NCBI RefSeq assembly: GCF_035046505.1
Contig: NC_089827.1
Span: forward strand, 16,553,353-16,617,352
Direction of reading: 5' to 3'
DNA from: Tiliqua scincoides
Taxonomy: Eukaryota; Chordata; Lepidosauria; Squamata; Scincidae
Length of the DNA stretch: 64,000 bases
Below are positions 56,542 to 64,000 of this stretch, in pieces. The number at the start of each line of letters is the position of its first letter. Positions within the stretch are counted from its first letter, which is position 1. The notes beneath the pieces are model-generated. The model saw only the letters and a list, made by a program, of their open reading frames with translations, did not search any database and was not told the origin of the DNA. The position numbers and the translations under genes are program-made.

Positions 56542-57050
56542 GTGGTGTAGCTAAGAAATCTGTTGCCTGGGCGCACACAAAAATTTTATACCCCCATATG
56601 TCAAAATCCAGAATTGTAGTGACATGATGACATCACCACCAATTACTTCTGGATAACAGTGCGCTCAGAGCAGTTGGCTGTGTCACTCAGAGCAGCTTTT
56701 TTTCCCCCTCAAAAAGCAGGGATTCCCCAATCCTCCTGAGCTCTCTTGCTGCGGCATTCCCTCTGCTCTCTGCCTTGCTTCTTCTTGTTTTCTGTTCCTC
56801 TCCCTTTGAAAGCTGAGAGCACACTGTCGCCGTGCGCCTCTCTGCCCCTCCTCTCCATCCAAATGGACAGAAAGGAAGTGAGCAGCAGACTGACACAGCA
56901 GCCACACACACTGATTGGCCATCACTCGGTGGGAGATGTCAGCTACTCACTTGCCCATCCCTCTTGGCTGCTGAGCTCCTGAAGGTGGGACCCCATGTTG
57001 AAGTTACAGTTTGAGGTGGGTCTCAGCTCTTGAAAAGTTGAAGACCACTG
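56542..57050. mobile_element. hAT-related remnants
   Basis: 'GGTGGTGTAGCTAAGAAATC' (56546) is a hAT-3-like left end and 'TCTTGAAAAGTTGAAGACCACTG' (ends 57050) the right end of a different hAT type (reversed CAGTGGTCTTCAACTTTTC). Neither has a partner. The frames on both strands at 56680-57010 have no domain and are probably chance. Confidence 0.4.
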
Positions 57051-57154
57051 GAATAACGAATCTGCTGCTATGTATGGATGCCTGCTGCTGCCGTCATTTA
57101 TTCTTTGCTGGAACATTTGTGAATAAATTCATAATATTATGTTTTTATTTTTCT

Positions 57155-57338
57155 TATATTTGTACCTCCCTTACTCCGCAGAGTTCAGGGTGGTGTACAT
57201 AGTTCCTCCCCTCCTTTTGTCCTCATAACAACCCTGTGAGGTAGGCGAGTCTGAGAGTTAATGACTGGCCCAAGGTCACCCTGGAAGCTTCATGGCTGAG
57301 CGGGGATTTGAACCTGGATCTTCTAGGTCTGTCCAACT
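57155..57338 (-). mobile_element. CORE/MIR-like SINE
   Basis: Reversed: B-box-like CCAGGTTCAAATCCCCGCTC, core 'GCCATGAAGCTTCCAGGGTG', 'GACCTTGGGCCAGTCATTAA', then 'CTCACAGGGTTGTTATGAGG' and a 'GTACACCACCCTGAAC' tail. More complete than the copy at 47913. Confidence 0.82.
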
Positions 57339-57339
57339 A

Positions 57340-58250
57340 TTACAAAAGCACCATCATGTAACCGCACCTAGACAGCACTGCCTCAGGAATTTCTCACTGC
57401 TTGGCAAAGTGTGATGCACACACCAGAGACGCTGATATTTCACGTTTGCAGAATCGTCTCCAGATGCCAGCAGCTGTTTCTGAAGCAGCACAGTTGTGTT
57501 TTGTTTCATTTTGGTGTATATAGCATATAAGAAGACTCATCATTAAAATTGCATGAAAAGCCAGAGCTGGCCAGCTTCTGTACAGAGGGCAGTAAGCACC
57601 AATAATCCCTTCTAGAAGTTTCTTATCCGGCGTAATATATGCAAGGATTGGAAATGATAGCAGATTTGGATATAAAAGGATCGAAATCATTTGAAGGGAC
57701 TCAGTAAAACCCTTTCCCAGGAGAACCAGAAGCTAATTAAAAGAGCATTTGTCAGGGAAAAGGTTAATTTACAGTTAATTCTAGGCTTGTTAATTTACAG
57801 TCCATTCTGGAAGTAAGCCCCACTGAATTCAATGGTACCTCCTCCCAAGTAAATAGTTTATATTGGATTGTTTCACATGTGCCTACTCATTACTTGATTT
57901 CTCTGTATTGAATTGCTGTGCCTGGAAGCCCTACTCAGATATTCTTTGAATATGAGTGGGGGAGGGGAGGAAGCAGCATCTTGTGTGCCCAACCTCTGTG
58001 CATTCATAATATGACCTGAACGAGTCCCCATGCATATAGTTGTGTGCACAGAAGGATCTTCCACTCACTCAGGAATGCTGAAAAACCACATTCCCCATTG
58101 CATGGAGTCAGCCCTCTGTGCAGATAGTCATACATGTAACAGATCTTTCAGAGAGTCAATGTAAAGGAAGGATCAACCACATATAATTCCCACTCCTTCA
58201 TTCCAATCACATATGAATAAGACTTTGAAGACTGGAAAGGGTGAACTGGC
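57340..58250. other. Unique DNA; partial small palindromic MITE
   Basis: 57790-57850 ('GGAAGTAAGCCCCACTGAAT') is half of the small palindromic element. Otherwise nothing recognised. Confidence 0.4.
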
Positions 58251-58252
58251 AA

Positions 58253-58346
58253 AGGCTGCAATCTTAGATACACTTTCCTGGGAGTAAACCCCACTGAACA
58301 CAATGGGACTTACTTCTGAGTAGTCATGCACAGGATTGTGCCCTAA
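58253..58346. mobile_element. Small palindromic MITE
   Basis: 'GGCTGCAATCTTAGATACAC' to 'CATGCACAGGATTGTGCC' with the core AGTAAACCCCACTGAACACA / AATGGGACTTACTTCTGAGT. Confidence 0.8.
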
Positions 58347-58496
58347 AAGCACTGTTTGAGAGGTGTTATGAGAATTGTCTCTGTGGTGCTATATCTGTGA
58401 TGACCCATTTACACATCATCGCTGGTTCCTGCATTCATCAGACAGTGAGCATGCATGTGTAAACCAGCCTTTTTAAAAAATGGAGATGATTCAGGG

Positions 58497-58660
58497 CCCA
58501 ATTCTTTCCAACTTCAATGCAGCCATGATGCAACCCTGAGGTAAGGGAACAAATATTCCCTTAACCTTGAGGAGGTCTCCGAGGCCGCCAACCTCAGGAT
58601 ACAGCACATGCTCTGCTGGCATGGCTGCCTTGACATGGGAAAGTTGAAAAGGTTTGAGTC
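58497..58660. mobile_element. MITE-B miniature element
   Basis: GGGCCCAATTCTTTCCAACT at the left, GGGAAAGTTGAAAAGGTTTG at the right, interior 'GAGGTAAGGGAACAAATATT'. Confidence 0.7.
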
Positions 58661-59152
58661 CCTGCTCAGATAAGATGTACTCGATTTGAGCATTTGCATG
58701 CAGTTCCTAACTCACAAGTACGTAACATGGTCAGCGTAATGCATGGGTGTTTTGCCAGAACCTCAGTCTAAACTTTGCTTAGAGAACCTATGCCCATTTT
58801 AAGCTAATTAGCTCCCCTTCATTCCCCAACAATGGCCCCCTAGTTCTGCCCTGCAGCAGTGCTGGACCCCACCACCAAGGTAGCTCACCTGTTCAACCTG
58901 CAGAGGTCCTCCTTCCTCCCCAATCCTGGAGCAGCTCCTCCAGCCACTAATGCAATACCTTGGTCCTCAGCAGGTCTTGGGTGTGGCAGCCACACACCAA
59001 TCTTAGGGTCTCCTGGAGTCTCTAGTATTTCTCAGACACTTTCATCCATCTGTCCATTAGTCAGTTAGCCCATTGGTCAGTCAACAAGTCCAGTAATCCA
59101 TCAGCTAGTCTATTAGTCCCACAGTCCATTAATCCCTCCACTCAGCTTGCTC

Positions 59153-59222
59153 TGTTTGTTTGTTTGTTTGTTTGTTTGTTTGTTTGTTTGTTTGTTTGTT
59201 TGTTCGTTCGTTCGTTCGTTCG
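59153..59222. repeat. (GTTT)n(GTTC)n microsatellite
   Basis: About 12 GTTT units pass into five GTTC units. Confidence 0.95.
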
Positions 59223-59358
59223 TACTACCCACCAAACTCTCCCTTCATCTGGTGCTGCCTTTATCCCTTTATAACACTTTATCCCTTCATTGCCTCTAGT
59301 GGCTGCAGCTGTGCAGAATACCCACTGCTAGACAGAGCCCTGGGATTAGCCCTATGCT

Positions 59359-59504
59359 TACCCTGCACATGCCTGATCTTGTCTGATCTCGGAAGCTAAG
59401 CAGGGTCAGGCCTGGTTAGTACTTGGATGGGAGACCGCCGGGGAATACCGGGTGCTGTAGGCTTATACCATAGTCTTTCGAGACTGAAGGTTGCCAACCA
59501 ACCA
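59359..59504 (+). mobile_element. 5S rRNA-derived SINE
   Basis: Closest copy to genuine 5S rRNA: 'GATCTTGTCTGATCTCGGAA', AGCTAAGCAGGGTCAGGCCT, GGATGGGAGACCGCCGGGGA, then the LINE-type tail. Nested in the LTR-like repeat. Confidence 0.9.
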
Positions 59505-59739
59505 GAGCAAGGGTCCACTATTGACACCACAGCCTATCTCCTCGAGGGATCTTGCGCATTTCCATTACAATGGGTGAGGCACCTCTTTGGTTTCTTCACT
59601 GCTAGAGGATGGTTGTCCTGAATGCCCCTGCTAACTGGGCTGAGCGGCACCTTTTAAGGGGTGGTTCTTAGAGCAGAGAACAGCTGCCCCAATTCACCCT
59701 TGCATAGCACCTTTCCAGTGGTTTACTACTGTGTGTCTG

Positions 59740-59833
59740 TTTAAGATTGTGAGTCCCTGGGACAGGGACCCATTTTCTTATTTATTTGTGCTAAACTATT
59801 TTTTCGTTGAAAAGTAATATATAAATATTCATT
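59740..59833 (+). mobile_element. L2/SINE-type 3' tail
   Basis: 'AAGATTGTGAGTCCCTGGGA' then 'CAGGGACCCATTTTCTTATT' and 'GAAAAGTAATATATAAATA' is a familiar reptile LINE/SINE tail. Confidence 0.5.
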
Positions 59834-59892
59834 CTTTCTTTCTTATTTAGTGATGGTGGTGTTGGTATTAGTAGTATATCCGATTACAAACA

Positions 59893-60331
59893 GACATTTA
59901 TATCACATAATACACCAGACATAACTGTGGTTGAGAAGAAAGAAAAACAAGTCAAAATATTCGATATAGCAATACCAGATAATAACTGAAGAGAAGAAAA
60001 AGAATTGGAAGAAAATATCAAAATGCAAAGATTTACAAATAGAAGTTGAAAGGCTGTGGCAGAAGACCAAAGAGATCCCAGGGGTGATTGGCGCCTTCGG
60101 TGCTATTCCAAAACATTTTGAAGAGGAACGTAAGGGTCATAGAAATTACCATCAAACAATTTCAAAAAGTAGCTTTACTGGGAACAGCATGCATTTTGCA
60201 ACAATATTTATAATATCAAAATATGATAAAAGCCAGGCATCCCAGGTCCTTGGGAAGGATTCGGGGTCTGGATAAAACAAACCAGTCGATAACACATGTC
60301 TGACTGTGCAAAAATCAATAATAATAATGCA
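59893..60331 (+). mobile_element. R4/Dong-like LINE, carboxy end of ORF
   Basis: Frames encode HNTPDITVVEKKEKQVKIFD followed by IAIPDNN, the PD...(E/D)xK-type restriction-like endonuclease region, and DLQIEVERLWQKTKEIPGVI then GAFGAIPKHFEE, the conserved end of R4-clade proteins. Two or more stops or shifts break the frame (a stop follows IPDNN; the later segment is in another frame). A 3' region with (AATAAT)n ends near 60331. 5'-truncated and old. Confidence 0.75.
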
Positions 60332-60334
60332 TAC

Positions 60335-61190
60335 TTCTGCTTAAATGCACTGAGACAGCATGTTGCTTCTTAATTCTTGCAAGGAGACATCACTTTTTCC
60401 ACTTTTCAGCCTGCGGTTTGCTGGAGGGGGATAGGAAGAATGAAAGGTAAAAGATCCCTCCTGCATCAATTCGTGCTAGTGACATCATCACTGCCTTTTG
60501 ACAGGAGTGGTTTGCTTGGACAGCAGAATAAAGTGATGGAGTCCTGCAAGGTGTGATCTGAGACCTGCTAAGAACCATCTTGATGATTGTGTTGCAGTAT
60601 TCAGACACTGGAGCTCCCTGACTAATGTTTTTGAATGTTGAGGAAACCGAGGCAGGCAAGGGGAGAGGCAAAGACCTCACTATTAGGCAATTCAACCTTG
60701 CCCTGAAAAACAAGGTGGTTCTAATGGCACCATACTCAAATTGTCCTTGCCCTTCACACTCTTGACATTCTCTATAATAATCATGCCAGTCCCCAGACTG
60801 GATTGTAATGTTCCTCTTGCCTTGTTCAAAACTGAGAAGCATAATAGACCTATTGTGCAGAAAGGAAAAGAAAAATGCAATACTTGAGTCAGGAAGGCTA
60901 AAAGCCAATCTTCTCCCGAGCACAATTATTGCTATAGCTATAGTGATGGAGAAAAGAACACTTTAGGTAATTATATTTGTCACAAAAGCCCGGCTGATGA
61001 AGCAGAAAGCAACCTTCAATCAAGATACGAGAGCCCTGTCACAAACCAACAGGGCCAGGGACTTGTGGAAATCTGTTACAGCTTTGGGCAATTTCTAGCC
61101 CTGCAGGAGGTGAGGTCTGAAGAAGTAATGTGATTACTTTTCGAGGCTGTAAATAAAAATTTCCCCAGAAGTTTGACTGTTTCCCAAAGT
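60335..61190. other. Unique DNA, no gene seen
   Basis: A 177-codon minus-strand frame (60390-60923) is the longest unexplained frame in the window but has no recognisable domain. Confidence 0.4.
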
Positions 61191-61191
61191 T

Positions 61192-61192
61192 A

Positions 61193-61252
<60 letters not shown>
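61192..61252. repeat. (GAAA)n microsatellite
   Basis: About 15 GAAA units. Confidence 0.97.
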
Positions 61253-61366
61253 ATCTATTCTTGGGTATATTTGGAGTGCTGAATCCAAAAATGGTATCCA
61301 ATTTGCTCTTGTTTGGGGGTATGGCATAGCCACCTTTGCATTGGATTCCTCATGAGGAAACCATGT

Positions 61367-61425
61367 TTGTTGGCAACCTTCAGTCTCGAAAGACTATGGT
61401 ATCGCGCTCTGAAACCATGGTTTCA
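61367..61425 (-). mobile_element. Minimal LINE tail insertion, 59 bp
   Basis: GAGGAAACCATGT flanks the insert exactly (61354-61366, 61426-61438). About 45 bp are the terminal tail shared by the LINE and 5S-SINEs, minus strand. The inner end forms the perfect 22-bp palindrome centred near 61418. Confidence 0.85.
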
Positions 61426-61490
61426 GAGGAAACCATGTCAGCAGCTTCATCATGAGGAAGCCATATAAAATCATACAGAATCAGCATATA

Positions 61491-61668
61491 AGGGCCAGTC
61501 CTATCCAATTTTCCAGTGCAGGTGCAGCTGCACTAGTGGGGCATGCACTTCATCCTGTGGTGGCAAGGAAGTCACAAAGGCCTCCTCAAGGTATGGTAAC
61601 ATTTGTTCTCTTACTTCCGAGCTGCATTGCAGCTGCACCGAAGCTGGAAAGTTGGATAGGGTTGGGCC
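61491..61668. mobile_element. MITE-B miniature element, reverse
   Basis: CCAGTCCTATCCAATTTTCC at the left and GGAAAGTTGGATAGGGTTGG at the right. The interior is inverted relative to 32776-32949. No clear duplication. Confidence 0.72.
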
Positions 61669-61811
61669 CTCAAGTGGCTATGCTGTACCCCACAAAAATA
61701 GAGACACTTGGGCAAACCTGATGCCATTTTTGTATTCAGGATCCCAAAAGTATCCTAAATTAGTTCAAATATCCTTGGCAACTAAAAAAGGGGGTGTTGC
61801 AGGCCTGTGTA

Positions 61812-61875
<64 letters not shown>
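61812..61875. repeat. (TCTA)n microsatellite
   Basis: About 16 TCTA units (GATA class on the other strand). Confidence 0.97.
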
Positions 61876-61879
61876 GCAT

Positions 61880-62675
61880 AGCAGAAGTAGGAGAAGTCTT
61901 AAGGCTTGAGGAGTAGACGTTTTCCACACACATTTTGTAAGTCACCACTGCTTTCTAAAGAGGATGTAGATATTCTCAATAAATAAATGCATATATGAGA
62001 AGCGACCCTTAATGCTTTTCAGCTTGATGCAGGCATTGCTAGCTTGCAGAATTTTTACCACTAATCTTCTTACTTCGTTCCTCATGACTCATCCTAACTG
62101 TTGTCAGTGATCAATGGGATTTCATTTTTTGGAGTGTCTTGCTTATCTTTGAAGTCAGTGTGTTATCCCTCTGCACAGTCCTTTGTCTGCCAAAGCTTAG
62201 ACAGGGCGCTCGTTTGTGCGCTCAGCTTTTAGACGGCTCAGAGCCGGTTTTAATATTTTGAACAAACCGGTCAGGTTAGCCAGGGAAATCGTGTTAATTC
62301 TGCTTTGGAGATCAAAAGTTTTGGTTCACCAGTCCAGCTTTACAAAGAGAATTAAAATAGCTTTCAACGGAGCATGGGGTAGATGTTGCCAAAATTGATA
62401 CAGATAGGACTTCTTTTTGGTCTATGAAATTGGAACGGGACTGCCGTAATTTAGAATGCGTCATTAATGTGATGTGCCTTCTTCAGATGTTCATCTCATG
62501 TCTCAAGAACTATGAGTAGGTGTTATTAGATGTTTTATTTTTTTTCTTCTCAGATTTCATTTTTTCCAAGGAGGAAAATTGCAGAAAGCAGTATTATGTG
62601 TTTTTATTCCAAGGGTGCGTTTTTAAAAATTATAATTATAAATTATAATCATTTTTAAAGCATACTAGGCAGATG
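61880..62675. other. Unique DNA, no gene seen
   Basis: 62190-62400 has moderate GC and no repeat resemblance and might be conserved non-coding DNA. No gene recognised. Confidence 0.4.
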
Positions 62676-62683
62676 ATATAGGT

Positions 62684-63190
62684 TTGAGATTCTCAAACTG
62701 AGGCATTACGACACCGCAGTCCTAGAAGCCCTGTCTCTGCCCCCTTTAGGGGTGGGGCGACAGCAATGGCAGTGACGCTATCTTCATAATCATGCCATCG
62801 GCAGGGGAAAAGTGTTTTTTTCTTACTCACTGTGAGTTGTGGCCACCCTCTGAGGGAGACGGAGAACCTGCAGGCACTCTGCAGTGCTCCCTGCACCTCA
62901 GAACACTGGGAAAAAAATGCAATTGTGACCCTCTTCCAGTTTGCAATCACAAAACCAGAAGCGGGTTGCAATCACAATTTTTTCAGTGTTCTAAGATGCG
63001 GGGAGCATTGCAAGAGGGGTCCATGGGCTCCCTGCATCCCCTGGAGGGGAGCCACAACCCAAAGCGAGTAAGAAAAAAATCCTTTCCCCTGCCAGTGGTG
63101 TGATTGTGGCGATCATGTCGCAGTCCCCTCCCCTCCCCCTGCAAACACTTACAAAATCCCATACTCTCCCTGGGAGTTTAAGAACCTCTG
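62684..63190. mobile_element. Palindromic hAT element with perfect 8-bp flanks
   Basis: ATATAGGT is exact on both sides (62676-62683, 63191-63198). Ends TTGAGATTCTCAAACTG and GGGAGTTTAAGAACCTCTG. Much of the 507-bp interior is an inverted duplication ('GGCAGGGGAAAAGTGTTTTT' against 'AAATCCTTTCCCCTGCC'; 'CTCAGAACACTGG' against 'CAGTGTTCTAAG'). Confidence 0.85.
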
Positions 63191-63332
63191 ATATAGGTGG
63201 TATATTGTCAGCACATGCAGCCACAGTCATTACCTGAGCAGCGCCACTCTGCTCCAGCAGATTTTGGTCTTTTTTGTTGTTGCTGTTTTTTTTACGAAAA
63301 TAAGTGCAGAAAGTGGTGTTATGTGTTTTTTA

Positions 63333-63336
<4 letters not shown>

Positions 63337-63372
<36 letters not shown>

Positions 63373-63387
63373 TGTGTGTGTGTGTGT
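63337..63387. repeat. (GT)n microsatellite
   Basis: About 25 GT units with a CGCG interruption near 63369. Confidence 0.96.
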
Positions 63388-63480
63388 CCCAAAATCACAC
63401 CTTTAAGTATGGCACACTGAGACTACAGTCCTATGCAAAGGTCACTCAGGAGGAAGTTCCATTGAATAATTCTTCAAGGT

Positions 63481-63707
63481 CAGCAATATTCAATCACTGT
63501 GCTGAGGCACACTGGTGTGCCACGGATGGTCCGCAGGTGTGCGGCGGGAGTTTGGGGAGGGTCATTCTTTAGTAGGGCAATTAGGGGATTTGAGCCCCTA
63601 CCTGCAGCATGGTGTGCCTTGTCAATGGTCAAAAAAGGGACAGTACGCCTCGATAATTTCAGCACCTTGTCAGTGTGCCATGAGATGAAAAAGGTTGAAA
63701 ATCACTG
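63481..63707. mobile_element. hAT-1 miniature element, reverse
   Basis: CAGCAATATTCAATCACTG at the left and GGTTGAAAATCACTG at the right. Flanks ttcaaggt and ttggaggt match 6 of 8. Complete uninterrupted copy useful for reconstructing the target of the LTR at 978. Confidence 0.8.
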
Positions 63708-63719
63708 TTGGAGGTAAAC

Positions 63720-64000
63720 GTGAATTGCATTACACAACTTTCACCCTGAAAAATCACAATTTTTTTTAATTTGCTTCTGCAAACATAGCAAATCAGTTAC
63801 CTAGAAGATGCATTCAGTTGACTTTTTCTTCTTTGTGTTACCAAGTGTCTAATCCGTTGAAAACAAACGAAGGGCTGTATTTCAGGGGGATGCACTCCAC
63901 CTCCTCCTAAGGAATTCATCCAACGCCGTATTGTGTGGTATTTTCACCGAATGCTGGTGTCGATGGCAAGTTCGTTTAGAAGGCTGGTGTGGTTTGTTGG
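63720..64000. other. Unique DNA, no gene seen
   Basis: No recognised feature to the window edge. Confidence 0.4.

Larger units (their letters stand above)
58755..59670. mobile_element. LTR-like repeat (fossil), copy 2, split by a 5S-SINE
   Basis: Aligns with 40500-41010 and 41904-41970. Contains a TTTATAACACTTTATCCC segment and the shared 'CCTCTAGTGGCTGCAGCTGT' just before the insertion site. A (GTTT)n(GTTC)n run and a 5S-SINE interrupt it. No internal coding sequence. Borders not proven. Confidence 0.4.

Noticed and set aside
59359-59465. Possible functional 5S rRNA gene
   Set aside because: Very close to 5S rRNA, but the normal start is missing, a LINE-type tail replaces the terminator, and several identical-type copies are scattered. 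It is a SINE.
60390-60923. 177-codon minus-strand open frame
   Set aside because: Longest frame without a repeat explanation, but no domain, low-complexity start, overlapping frame on the same strand and no promoter or splice context. Treated as chance.

Overview
The window is a gene-poor stretch of a vertebrate nuclear genome. Its repeats point to a squamate reptile (lizard, possibly gecko-like; species not determinable): 5S rRNA-derived SINEs, CR1 LINE ends with the TTCTTATG-type terminus, a Bov-B-type LINE end, a tRNA-derived SINE, CORE/MIR-like SINEs, an R4/Dong-like LINE end and very many hAT miniature elements. I found no convincing exon of a host protein gene, no tRNA or functional rRNA gene and no CRISPR. 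It is best read as intergenic DNA or part of a large intron.

Layout. 1-4.8 kb: unique DNA, Tigger-like pieces, a hAT element carrying a nested solo LTR (fossil), and a second hAT miniature element. 4.8-8.1 kb: a 3.28-kb autonomous-type hAT transposon with perfect 14-bp ends, a near-complete BED-finger transposase and 8-bp flanking duplications. 8-13 kb: non-autonomous DNA elements and unique DNA. 13-20 kb: two 5S-derived SINEs, a 474-bp non-autonomous LINE-like element with a perfect 12-bp target duplication, hAT elements and a GT/GA microsatellite. 20-28 kb: miniature elements, several microsatellites and a tRNA-SINE. 28.3 kb: a nearly perfect 135-bp palindrome, then a 5S-SINE. 29-32.2 kb: mostly unique, with a CpG-retaining patch at 31.7-32.15 kb. 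32-40 kb: CR1 with a nested miniature element, hAT elements, a Bov-B end, a tRNA-SINE. 40.5-42 kb: an LTR-like repeat interrupted by a LINE 3' half. 42-47.5 kb: hAT elements, two CR1 copies (one with a tandemly triplicated 3' end) and a foldback element. 47.5-58 kb: SINEs, miniature elements and unique DNA. 58.7-64 kb: a second copy of the LTR-like repeat interrupted by a 5S-SINE, an R4-like LINE end, microsatellites, a minimal 59-bp LINE insertion and two hAT elements.

How the parts work together. Two mobilisation networks are visible. (1) One LINE family and three kinds of shorter element (5S-SINE, the 474-bp element, a minimal tail insertion) end in the same ~40-bp tail, as expected if one reverse transcriptase moves them all. 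(2) At least sixteen hAT-type elements have matched 8-bp flanks, and nine of them have TA at the centre, a pattern known for Buster-type hAT transposases; the 4.8-8.1 kb element is of that type.

Family labels used below are mine: hAT-1 (ends CAGYGGTTTTCAAC), hAT-2 (CAGTGTTTCTCAAC), hAT-3 (CAGTGGYGTAGCTA), hAT-4 (CAGGGRTGTCAAAC), MITE-B (ends near CAATCCTATCCAA), MITE-D (ends near CAGCCCAATCC). All identifications come from reading the sequence and from memory of families; none was checked against a database.
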